From NCBI GenBank assembly GCA_045651685.1, contig JAZRSV010000022.1:1-24944 (forward strand): DNA of 24,944 nt, written 5' to 3'. Position numbers and translations under genes: made by a program. This DNA comes from CAKVLS01 sp045651685. Lineage in GTDB: Bacteria > Bacillota > Clostridia > Christensenellales > UBA1242. How positions within the stretch are numbered: the first letter of the stretch is position 1; the number at the start of each line of letters is the position of its first letter. Shown here piece by piece: positions 1 through 6,212 of the stretch. The notes beneath the pieces were generated by a model. That model made no database searches, was not told the origin of the DNA, and worked only from the letters and a program-made list of their open reading frames with translations.

Positions 1-93
1 GCCAACCTGCTTTATTTGCACTAATAGTTGTTGTTTTAGCTTGAGAGCGATGTTATATTTGTTTGTTGGCAAAGTTATAGTATATTCCCACAT
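1..93 (-). CDS. Possible 5' end of a gene running off the left edge
   Basis: An open frame starts at an ATG at 91-93 on the minus strand and stays open for 31 codons to the window edge. The peptide begins MWEYTITLPTNKYNIALKLK and looks protein-like, with alternating charged and hydrophobic residues. Its orientation matches the next gene, and a terminator (186-216) separates the two. The ribosome site is weak (only an AGG about 6 bases upstream). A competing plus-strand frame, open from 2 to 184, has a poorer amino-acid make-up. No family is recognised. Confidence 0.4.
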   Translation of the reverse strand, partial: MWEYTITLPTNKYNIALKLKQQLLVQIKQVG

Positions 94-185
94 AAAAAAC
101 CTAATTAAAAATAAATATAACAATATTGTATGCTACCAAGCGATAAATACTCATAAAATTTTTAGCAAAAATTACCTTATTTGAT

Positions 186-216
186 AATAAAAAAAGTCCC
201 AAAAATTTGGGACTTT
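186..216 (-). terminator. Terminator of the 216-aa gene
   Basis: The inverted repeat AAAGTCCCAAA / TTTGGGACTTT (193-203 with 206-216) is followed, on the minus strand, by a U run. It lies 14 bases past the stop codon of the 230-880 gene. Confidence 0.85.
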
Positions 217-229
217 AATTTTTATAATT

Positions 230-880
230 TTATTGAATATTTGAATCTGGCACTATTTGTTGAGGTTGAGTTTGAGGTTCTTCTCTATATTGCTCCTCTT
301 CTTGGTCAAGTTTGTATCCAAAATATTGGGTACTTCTGCCTAACTTTGCATACTCTGATTGAGTGTACAAGCCATCATAGTCATAAAAAATTTTTTGACT
401 ATGCATTTTTTTGCCTTGACTTATAAGTCTATATCTCTCACGAGTGCTAGAAAGTCTTATTTCTTTGTCTGGGATGCCATAATGGTTGTTTGTGCCCATT
501 GGATAGTTAGTGTTGCCTGGGAATCTATCAAGACCTATGTTAATAACATGTATTAAGTCTTTGGCAGGACCAAAACCCTCATCTGATTGCAATACCAATG
601 GAACCCCTTGGCTAAATCTCTTCATTGCCATAGAATATAAGCCATACTCTAGGTTGTTTAGCAATATTTCTTTTTCGACATCATCTATCTCACTAAAAGA
701 TTGTGCAACAATGTTATCTCTGATTTGGTATGCAACCTCCATCAAGTCATAACCAGCAGAAGGTTGTTTTACACCTTTTTCTACGATCATATCTTTTAAT
801 GCCATAAAAGATTGATTAGCCCTTTCTCTAGAGAACTTTGATACTTGTGCAACATTGAAATAATCTATTGTTTTAGCCAT
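230..880 (-). CDS. Unknown soluble protein, 216 aa
   Basis: I do not recognise this protein. It has no signal peptide, membrane segment or cysteine, and no nucleotide-binding motif is visible. Residues 1-100 look mainly helical (SRERANQSFMALKDMI, FSEIDDVEKEILLNNLEYG). Residues 105-190 are rich in Tyr, Asn and Gly. The last 25 residues are a Glu/Gln/Pro-rich tail (EEEQYREEPQTQPQQ) that is probably disordered. The start is set by AGAGAGGT about 8 bases upstream of the ATG. It is a single-gene unit with its own strong promoter (905-933) and terminator (186-216), so it is probably well expressed. The 157-aa protein at 5036-5509 has a similar acidic Gln-rich tail, but I see no other resemblance between them. 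Confidence 0.85.
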   Translation of the reverse strand: MAKTIDYFNVAQVSKFSRERANQSFMALKDMIVEKGVKQPSAGYDLMEVAYQIRDNIVAQSFSEIDDVEKEILLNNLEYGLYSMAMKRFSQGVPLVLQSDEGFGPAKDLIHVINIGLDRFPGNTNYPMGTNNHYGIPDKEIRLSSTRERYRLISQGKKMHSQKIFYDYDGLYTQSEYAKLGRSTQYFGYKLDQEEEQYREEPQTQPQQIVPDSNIQ

Positions 881-904
881 AGTTGTTTACCTCTCTATAC
901 AAAT

Positions 905-933
905 ATTATCGCATAAAACCCTTATTATGTCAA
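905..933 (-). promoter_or_regulatory. Housekeeping promoter for the 216-aa gene
   Basis: On the minus strand, TTGACA (928-933), a 17-base spacer and GATAAT (905-910). Transcription should start near 898, leaving a leader of about 18 bases that carries the ribosome site. Confidence 0.8.
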
Positions 934-1044
934 TATATACAAAAAAAGCGCTGCATAAAAACCTACAAAATGAGATAAAGCATATCTTTGCGTACAAAAA
1001 CAACTCTTATCAAAATATATAATCGATTTTCATCATGCGAACAA

Positions 1045-1073
1045 TTGACAAAAATATGCTATTTTATTAGTAT
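1045..1073 (+). promoter_or_regulatory. Promoter for the methyltransferase gene
   Basis: TTGACA (1045-1050), a 17-base spacer and TAGTAT (1068-1073). The predicted start point near 1080 leaves only about 10 leader bases, just enough for the GGAG ribosome site at 1081-1084. It is divergent from the promoter at 905-933. Confidence 0.65.
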
Positions 1074-1090
1074 TATTTATGGAGATAATT

Positions 1091-1942
1091 ATGAATAACA
1101 ATCAATTTGACGAATTACAATTTGGCGCTATGAGAACAGCTTTTTTAACAGCGTTTCCAAAGATATTTACTGATATTGACTACTCTCAAGAGATTTTTTA
1201 TAACATGAAAGGTTTGGCCATAGACAAGGGTTTTTCTTTTGCCCCAAATCTATTTAACAACCAAATGGCTATTGAGATAGAGGCTAGACACAAGGCTCTA
1301 AACAAAGCTTTAGAGCAGCACATCACACCAAACACTTTGGTTATAGAAATAGCTGCAGGTATGACACCAAGACATCTACAATTTAAGGCGTATAACTATC
1401 TAGAAGTTGACTTCGCCCCTGTAATGGATATCAAAAAAAATATATATCAAAAAATCAACCAAAACACCTCTCTTGATAATACCGTTATCGGCATTGATCT
1501 TGCAGATACAAAAAACCTTCGTGCATTTTTGACCGATGTAGCCAAGGCAAAACAATGTGACAAAATCATTATACTAAACGAAGGATTGTTTTGGTATTTG
1601 ACCAAAGAACAAATCGCCGCTATGACCACTACAATTTGCGAGTCACTAGCTGGTACCGACTGGATATGGATAACATCTGACTGCCCTACTGAAGATAAGA
1701 TTGTTGATGACTACCGAAAAGTTATTTCTGACTCAGCAAAGGCAAAAAGAGGAACCTTTGCAGATTATAATGACTTTTCTGGCTTTTTTAAGAAACTTGG
1801 CCTAAACAACCAAAGACACAAACTTTCGGACTTTTTGACATATCAAGATTTAACATCGGCAAAGCTATTTTCTATAGAAGAAGGCGAATCTATAAGAAGA
1901 ATAAATGCTTATACAGATATAGCTATCTTCACAAGAGTTTAA
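1091..1942 (+). CDS. SAM-dependent methyltransferase, leucine carboxyl methyltransferase-like
   Basis: A 283-aa class I methyltransferase of the LCM/PPM1 type (COG3315-like). The glycine-rich SAM-binding motif is VIEIAAGMTPR at residues 84-94. The acidic residue at the end of strand 2 is in YLEVDF (103-108), and the family's 'EGLxxYL' segment appears as NEGLFWYLTKEQ (163-174). The substrate cannot be read from the sequence: relatives methylate carboxyl or hydroxyl groups of proteins and small molecules. An ATG twelve bases upstream overlaps the GGAG site (1081-1084), so I start at 1091. It is a single-gene unit with its own promoter and a terminator shared with the convergent hydrolase gene. 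Class I methyltransferase is fairly sure; the LCM assignment is moderate. Confidence 0.85.
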   Translation: MNNNQFDELQFGAMRTAFLTAFPKIFTDIDYSQEIFYNMKGLAIDKGFSFAPNLFNNQMAIEIEARHKALNKALEQHITPNTLVIEIAAGMTPRHLQFKAYNYLEVDFAPVMDIKKNIYQKINQNTSLDNTVIGIDLADTKNLRAFLTDVAKAKQCDKIIILNEGLFWYLTKEQIAAMTTTICESLAGTDWIWITSDCPTEDKIVDDYRKVISDSAKAKRGTFADYNDFSGFFKKLGLNNQRHKLSDFLTYQDLTSAKLFSIEEGESIRRINAYTDIAIFTRV

Positions 1943-1948
1943 TAACAA

Positions 1949-1983
1949 AAAAAACGCTATAGAACAACTATAGCGCTTTTTAT
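1949..1983. terminator. Bidirectional terminator, copy 1 of a duplicated hairpin
   Basis: Stem CGCTATAG (1955-1962) / CTATAGCG (1968-1975), loop AACAA, flanked by an A run on the left and a T run on the right. It lies between the convergent methyltransferase (+) and hydrolase (-) genes and can serve both. An almost identical hairpin lies at 2901-2932. Confidence 0.9.
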
Positions 1984-2810
1984 TTTTTAAAATATAACTT
2001 TAAATAAATTAACGCTTTTATAAATCTAATAATTTCTGCGTTAATTCGCTTAGTGTTGTTATATGAATATTGCTTAGTTATTTTATCATACCCGTTATGA
2101 CCAGTATTGTATATTTTACACTTTACTTCGTTTAATTTTTTAGCAAATTCAATAGCACCGTGATACTGACATTCTGAATCGTATTTACCTGCAATAATAA
2201 GCGTTGGTATTTCTCTATTTTGAATTGCAATGTTTTCAATATCTTTTTGAAATAGCATTATACCATGTAGCAGCCTTTTAGATAGTTCACTCTTTCTAGC
2301 GCCACTTGTAGAAGATACAACAAGTGGAATATTATTATTATAATGATATTCAATTGTTTCGATATTAATATTGCTGTAATTAAAGTCAAAAATAGAAAAT
2401 AAATGAACTACTCCAATACAGTCTATTTTGGTAGATTTTAAAGTCTGCAACAAAAGACCACCAAAGCTCTCACCTATAAAAATAAAGTTTTTATAGCCAA
2501 GCGATTTTAATGTATGAATAGCCATTTTTGTTTCTTCAACATATTTAAAAGTATCAAATTCAATAAATGGTTCTTTACTAGCCCTTTCACCATGCGCAAA
2601 AAAATCAAATGTGCAATTATCTATTTTGTTTTTATTTAAATCATCTACTAAATGAACAACATGTTTGTGAGAAGAACTTCCAAACAGTCCATGAAAATAA
2701 ACAACACAAAAATCATTTCCAAATCTATTAACTTTTAGTGGAAATGATGAAACATTTGGTGTTGCTATAATTACACTATTATTAACTTTTTCTATATCTT
2801 TCATATACAT
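1980..2810 (-). CDS. Alpha/beta-hydrolase (esterase/lipase-like)
   Basis: A 276-aa cytosolic serine hydrolase of the alpha/beta fold (Hydrolase_4/S33-like). It has an oxyanion-hole HG motif in YFHGLFGSS, the nucleophile elbow GESFGG, the acid residue in AGKYDSECQ, and the catalytic histidine in NTGHNGYD, in the expected order. The substrate is unknown; feruloyl-esterase-like or acyl-ester hydrolases are possible. The start is uncertain (ATG at 2810 or the ATG two codons on), because no Shine-Dalgarno site precedes either, unlike almost every other gene here. The gene is very AT-rich and lies alone between two near-identical terminator hairpins, which suggests later acquisition. There is no sign of decay: the triad is complete and the frame is intact. 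Confidence 0.85.
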   Translation of the reverse strand: MYMKDIEKVNNSVIIATPNVSSFPLKVNRFGNDFCVVYFHGLFGSSSHKHVVHLVDDLNKNKIDNCTFDFFAHGERASKEPFIEFDTFKYVEETKMAIHTLKSLGYKNFIFIGESFGGLLLQTLKSTKIDCIGVVHLFSIFDFNYSNINIETIEYHYNNNIPLVVSSTSGARKSELSKRLLHGIMLFQKDIENIAIQNREIPTLIIAGKYDSECQYHGAIEFAKKLNEVKCKIYNTGHNGYDKITKQYSYNNTKRINAEIIRFIKALIYLKLYFKK

Positions 2811-2841
2811 TATTAAATCACATTTTTTTCAACAAGTAAAG

Positions 2842-2870
2842 AATTTACTAGATAAAAAAACTTTTAACAA
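2842..2870 (-). promoter_or_regulatory. Weak candidate promoter for the hydrolase gene
   Basis: On the minus strand, TTGTTA (2865-2870), a 17-base spacer and TAAATT (2842-2847). The hexamers fit less well than the other promoters here, and such matches are easy to find in DNA this AT-rich. Confidence 0.35.
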
Positions 2871-2900
2871 TAAAATAAGTTAAAAAAGGTTATAAAATAA

Positions 2901-2932
2901 AAAAACGCTATAGAAAAACTATAGCGTTTTTT
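2901..2932 (-). terminator. Terminator of the 634-aa gene, copy 2 of the duplicated hairpin
   Basis: Stem CGCTATAG (2906-2913) / CTATAGCG (2919-2926), loop AAAAA, extended by flanking A and T runs, 15 bases past the stop codon at 2941. It is nearly the same as the hairpin at 1949-1983. Confidence 0.9.
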
Positions 2933-2940
2933 ATTATTTA

Positions 2941-4845
2941 TTATTGTTTAGGATCTTCTGCTAATAGTGCTTTAACTTCTTGAGTAGCAGGTTTTCTAAA
3001 TTCTACACCTTTGGCTGTGTCAACTGTGACAGAACCAACAACAATATCTTGGCCTTGTGTTGGATCTTGTGGAATAGTAAGACCGCCATTAATTTGTAAT
3101 GCAGTTTCTAACAAATCTTGACCAATTGTGCCTTTGTAAATACCTTTTAGATCGTCGCTTACAACGCCATCAGTTATTGACAAATCATATGTTTGGTCAT
3201 CCAAAATTCTACCATACAAAGTCTCGTACATAGAACAATTTGCTTTGGTCATAAATAATGTTATTTCGTCTGGAGTATAACCTCGTTGTTGCAATATAAC
3301 ACCCATTGTAGCTGACAAATTGTCTACAACACTGTCTAATACAGACAAAGCTTTGATATTTTTTGAACCATGTTCTTCTGGCAATCTTTCTATAATAGCA
3401 TTTCTTTTTACTGCTCTAACATGTTCGTATAGTTCTGGATTTTCAAAATCTGACATACCATGGCTAATAAAAGCTTTTTTGGTTGGAATAATACCAACTT
3501 CTTGGTATGGATCAGCTAATTTTACTGTTCTCAAACTAATAGTTTCTGTAGAAGCTGCAGGTATCACCTTTTTTACAACTTTTACTACAGGTTCTGGCTC
3601 TTCTTGTTGAGCTGGTGCTGCAACTCTTGCTACCAATCTATCTAATTCTTCTGGGTTTGCTGGAGTATAAGCTGGATTAACAGCTTTGTATGTTTTTAGC
3701 ATACCACTAGAAACTTTTATTGCTCTGCGATAGTTTTGAAGTTGTTGTTCGTTTAACTCTTGAGCAATAGCAAAGTCTTGCCAGTCTCTTTCGGTAAATG
3801 TAGCAAATTGACTAGTTGGTAGATAAGAATATTTGCAGAAAACATATTGTAGAGATGTTTTACCCTTGCTATCTTGAGTTGTACCATATTGATAATCAGA
3901 CAACCATTTTGCAATATGCTTACCATTAGCATTACAAAATGCTGTACCAAATACATAGCCAAAGTCACCACCGATGATATATTTGCCAGTTTCTGGATCA
4001 GCCTTAACATCTAATACAAAAGGTCTACCCTCTTGCATTGCTTCAAAATATGCATGGTTAAGTCTAGTCATAACTTCTTGATATTTCTTTTCGTAAAGTT
4101 CGGTGTTTGCTTCGTGTGCAAATGCAGGCACATCAAATATTGTGCCGTCTTCTGAAAAAGAATAACCATTTTGTGCAGCAGACATGATATTGTCTACCAT
4201 AACCTTTAGTGGTCTGTAAGAAGTATAAAAGCTATTTACATTTTCCATATACTCATTATATTCTTCTGCAGTAAGTATATCGCCCTCTCTAGTTAGAGCC
4301 ATAAAGAATTTTGCAACACCAACATTGTATTTGCTCTTTAGGTCTGTCACGCTAGATTTGCCTTTTGCATCAAGATCCAATCTTGGTAGTTTAGTACCAG
4401 CAAAAGCTCTTACATCATCGCCGGTAGCTTGCTTGCGAGTATACATCTTGCTATGAGTAGTTTTTACATCATTGCGTTCGTAATAGCCTTTTTGCATAAA
4501 CTCTCTAATAGGCATACATTTAACTCTCAAAGCTTCTCTTAAGTCGCCATCTGGGCCAACATTAGTATCTGTATAAAATACTAATGGTTCTGGATTGTTA
4601 GTCTCAAAAAACTTTGCAGTTGCTATTTTTGACATGTTTTTTATAAATTGTTTTTCGGCATCTTGATATCTAGTAGAAAGTTGAGGATCACGACCGTTTT
4701 GTTTAGAAACAGTTCTCATAGAACCCAAAACACCAACAAGGATTGTTCTAAAGTTGTTTTTTAGAGCTGTTTTTTGTTCTTCGGTTAAAGTTGAAGCATC
4801 AACTTCTTCGGTAAAAAGTGTAAATTCATTCTTTTTTGTTGCCAT
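2941..4845 (-). CDS. Unknown large soluble protein, 634 aa, strong promoter
   Basis: I do not recognise this protein. The start is the ATG at 4845 (MATKKNEFTLFTEEVD), set by TAGGAGAT 7 bases upstream; an in-frame extension to 4908 runs through the promoter and is rejected. There is no signal peptide or membrane segment. Residues 1-400 form a mixed, Tyr- and Phe-rich region. Residues about 405-440 are a Pro/Glu/Val/Lys linker (QQEEPEPVVKVVKKV). Residues about 440-590 form a second, helical region, and the end is a polar tail. I see no P-loop, zinc-binding or classic catalytic signature. The promoter is a perfect consensus, so the protein is probably abundant. It is a single-gene unit with its own terminator. 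A structural, phage-derived or lineage-specific housekeeping role are all possible, and none can be shown here. Confidence 0.9.
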   Translation of the reverse strand: MATKKNEFTLFTEEVDASTLTEEQKTALKNNFRTILVGVLGSMRTVSKQNGRDPQLSTRYQDAEKQFIKNMSKIATAKFFETNNPEPLVFYTDTNVGPDGDLREALRVKCMPIREFMQKGYYERNDVKTTHSKMYTRKQATGDDVRAFAGTKLPRLDLDAKGKSSVTDLKSKYNVGVAKFFMALTREGDILTAEEYNEYMENVNSFYTSYRPLKVMVDNIMSAAQNGYSFSEDGTIFDVPAFAHEANTELYEKKYQEVMTRLNHAYFEAMQEGRPFVLDVKADPETGKYIIGGDFGYVFGTAFCNANGKHIAKWLSDYQYGTTQDSKGKTSLQYVFCKYSYLPTSQFATFTERDWQDFAIAQELNEQQLQNYRRAIKVSSGMLKTYKAVNPAYTPANPEELDRLVARVAAPAQQEEPEPVVKVVKKVIPAASTETISLRTVKLADPYQEVGIIPTKKAFISHGMSDFENPELYEHVRAVKRNAIIERLPEEHGSKNIKALSVLDSVVDNLSATMGVILQQRGYTPDEITLFMTKANCSMYETLYGRILDDQTYDLSITDGVVSDDLKGIYKGTIGQDLLETALQINGGLTIPQDPTQGQDIVVGSVTVDTAKGVEFRKPATQEVKALLAEDPKQ

Positions 4846-4872
4846 ATAAAATCTCCTAATATAGTTGTTATA

Positions 4873-4901
4873 ATTATACCAAAGGTAGCTTGTACTGTCA
4901 A
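4873..4901 (-). promoter_or_regulatory. Perfect consensus promoter of the 634-aa gene
   Basis: On the minus strand, TTGACA (4896-4901), exactly 17 bases, TATAAT (4873-4878). This is the only promoter in the window that matches all twelve consensus bases. The predicted leader is about 20 bases and carries TAGGAGAT. Confidence 0.9.
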
Positions 4902-4950
4902 TACTCAAAGTTTATTAATATATATTATTATAATATAACGGCAGCTTAAA

Positions 4951-4984
4951 ATAAAAACTCACCAAATTTTTGTTGGTGAGTTTT
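4951..4984 (-). terminator. Terminator of the 157-aa gene
   Basis: AAAACTCACCAA (4954-4965) pairs with TTGGTGAGTTTT (4973-4984), giving a 12-bp stem with a short loop and a U-rich end on the minus strand. Confidence 0.85.
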
Positions 4985-5000
4985 GTATTAACATATTATT

Positions 5001-5031
5001 TTGGCACACAAATCGTATATTTTTGTGCCAA
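5001..5031 (-). other. Extra hairpin between the stop codon and the terminator
   Basis: TTGGCACA (5001-5008) pairs perfectly with TGTGCCAA (5024-5031) across a 15-base loop, 5 bases past the stop codon of the 157-aa gene. No U run follows, so it is not a terminator by itself. It could be an RNA-processing or stability element, or a protein-binding inverted repeat. Confidence 0.5.
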
Positions 5032-5035
5032 TAGG

Positions 5036-5509
5036 CTATTTATCTTGAGTAGGAGCTTTTGCTTCTTGCGCAGTAGCTTGAGTTTCGCTTTGCTCGGTAA
5101 AAGATGTCTTTGCTACGGTATTGCTTTGAGAATCAAACAATTTTAATTCTGCTGTTTCGCCGCTAATACGAAGTATTGCATGCTTAACATCATCTAGCTT
5201 AAAGCTATCACAAATGATACCATCAGCATTGTCAAACTCGGTATCGATAATGATGCGTTTGTCTACAATTTGTAGATAATGGCTACTATTGTATGCTATT
5301 GGGTTGTCTTCTTCGTTAACTACATGAGCATATACAACCCCATCTTTTGCATCGGCTTGCGCCATAAGTTGTTCTATTTTGCCTTTGTGATCTGCATATG
5401 ATAGAGATAAAAAGTTAAAATAAGCATTAAAATATCTATTGTCTTGCAATTGTTCTCTATTGCGCTCTAAAAAATCTAAAGTTGGTCTGATATTTTCTAA
5501 AACATTCAT
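5036..5509 (-). CDS. Unknown soluble protein, 157 aa
   Basis: I do not recognise this protein. The N-terminal 50 residues are helical (NVLENIRPTLDFLERNREQL). Residues about 55-125 read as alternating beta strands (DGVVYAHVV, YLQIVDKRIIIDTEF, HAILRISGETAELKLFD), suggesting a small beta-rich domain. The last 25 residues are a Gln/Thr/Ala-rich, probably disordered tail. The start is set by AAAGGAGAT 6 bases upstream. It has its own promoter (5535-5563), 71 bases after the upstream 206-aa gene, so it can be expressed apart from fhs. Two hairpins follow it. The function is unknown. Confidence 0.85.
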   Translation of the reverse strand: MNVLENIRPTLDFLERNREQLQDNRYFNAYFNFLSLSYADHKGKIEQLMAQADAKDGVVYAHVVNEEDNPIAYNSSHYLQIVDKRIIIDTEFDNADGIICDSFKLDDVKHAILRISGETAELKLFDSQSNTVAKTSFTEQSETQATAQEAKAPTQDK

Positions 5510-5534
5510 TAGTAGATCTCCTTTGTATATTATT

Positions 5535-5563
5535 ATTGTAAAACTATTTTTGTGTTTTGTCTA
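5535..5563 (-). promoter_or_regulatory. Promoter for the 157-aa gene
   Basis: On the minus strand, TAGACA (5558-5563), a 17-base spacer and TACAAT (5535-5540), within the 71-base gap after the 206-aa gene. Confidence 0.65.
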
Positions 5564-5580
5564 CATTTTTTTATATTTTA

Positions 5581-6201
5581 TTAGTCGTTGCGCATTAGGC
5601 TTGTGTCTATCTCAACATCGACAAGCTTTATTTTTGCACCATTTTTTACATCTGCAGCTACCCTTGGATGATGCATTAAGTCTTCTCTAGTATATTGAGG
5701 AATATAACCAAAATCGTTATAAAACTCTTGCAAAGGATAAGCAACATCAATGCCAATCTCGTTAAGACACTCTTGTAGTTGATAACCTCTACCTGTACAA
5801 TTTTCAAACTTAAAAGCATAGCCTGTATATTCGCCATAATCATAAGTTATAATTGCAGGATACTTGTATACCTTTAGATTTTGAAAAACAACCGTACGAG
5901 TACGAGAATTGCAGTTTGTATGATTAATACTATCCCCTACAAAAGACTCATTGCCATCTCGGCGCTCTTCAAATATTTTTTCTTTTATTTCTTTGCCAAT
6001 AGCATAATTGCGCCTATTACGCTCAATAGATGCACGCCTTTTTAGCATGTCAATTTCGTGCTGTCTAGAGTTATACTCCATAATATCTTTTGGCGCTTCT
6101 TCTCTATCAGGGTCAGAAAATTGATTTTTTTCGTCTATGGTAGATTTTTCTATAATATCTCTATTAGCTCTAAAAGGGCCGTCTTTTTTCTTAAAAAACA
6201 T
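5581..6201 (-). CDS. Unknown protein co-transcribed with fhs, 206 aa
   Basis: I do not recognise this protein. Residues 1-82 are highly charged and look like an extended or coiled helix (MLKRRASIERNRRNYAIGKE, then EIKEKIFEERRDG). Residues about 100-205 look like a compact alpha/beta domain with many aromatic residues (VYKYPAIITYDYGEYTGYAF, FYNDFGYIPQY). There is no signal peptide or membrane segment. The start is set by AGAGGAG 6 bases upstream. It begins only 11 bases after the fhs stop codon, so it is almost certainly on the fhs transcript. I know of no folate-pathway protein with this layout, so the linkage may be incidental. It is not followed by an obvious terminator of its own. Confidence 0.85.
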   Translation of the reverse strand: MFFKKKDGPFRANRDIIEKSTIDEKNQFSDPDREEAPKDIMEYNSRQHEIDMLKRRASIERNRRNYAIGKEIKEKIFEERRDGNESFVGDSINHTNCNSRTRTVVFQNLKVYKYPAIITYDYGEYTGYAFKFENCTGRGYQLQECLNEIGIDVAYPLQEFYNDFGYIPQYTREDLMHHPRVAADVKNGAKIKLVDVEIDTSLMRND

Positions 6202-6212
6202 TAATTTCTCCT

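Larger units (their letters stand above)
1976..2905. other. Segment bounded by duplicated terminator hairpins
   Basis: The hydrolase gene and its putative promoter fill the interval between two hairpins with the same 8-bp stem (CGCTATAG/CTATAGCG) and loops AACAA and AAAAA. The match extends over roughly 34 bases with three or four differences. Without this segment, the methyltransferase and the 634-aa gene would converge on one shared terminator. I infer an insertion that duplicated the terminator. No transposase or target-site duplication of the usual kind is visible. Confidence 0.5.

Noticed and set aside
2..184. Plus-strand frame open for 60 codons at the left edge, ending just before a terminator
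   Set aside because: Its translation is AT-driven (Asn/Lys/Ile/Tyr-rich without pattern) and it overlaps a more protein-like minus-strand frame. The terminator is explained by the 216-aa gene.
1079..1090. Upstream ATG for the methyltransferase
   Set aside because: It overlaps the GGAG site that serves the ATG at 1091 and would leave no ribosome site or leader.
4846..4908. 21-residue N-terminal extension of the 634-aa protein
   Set aside because: It would start upstream of the -10 and -35 boxes of a perfect promoter. The ATG at 4845 has a strong ribosome site.
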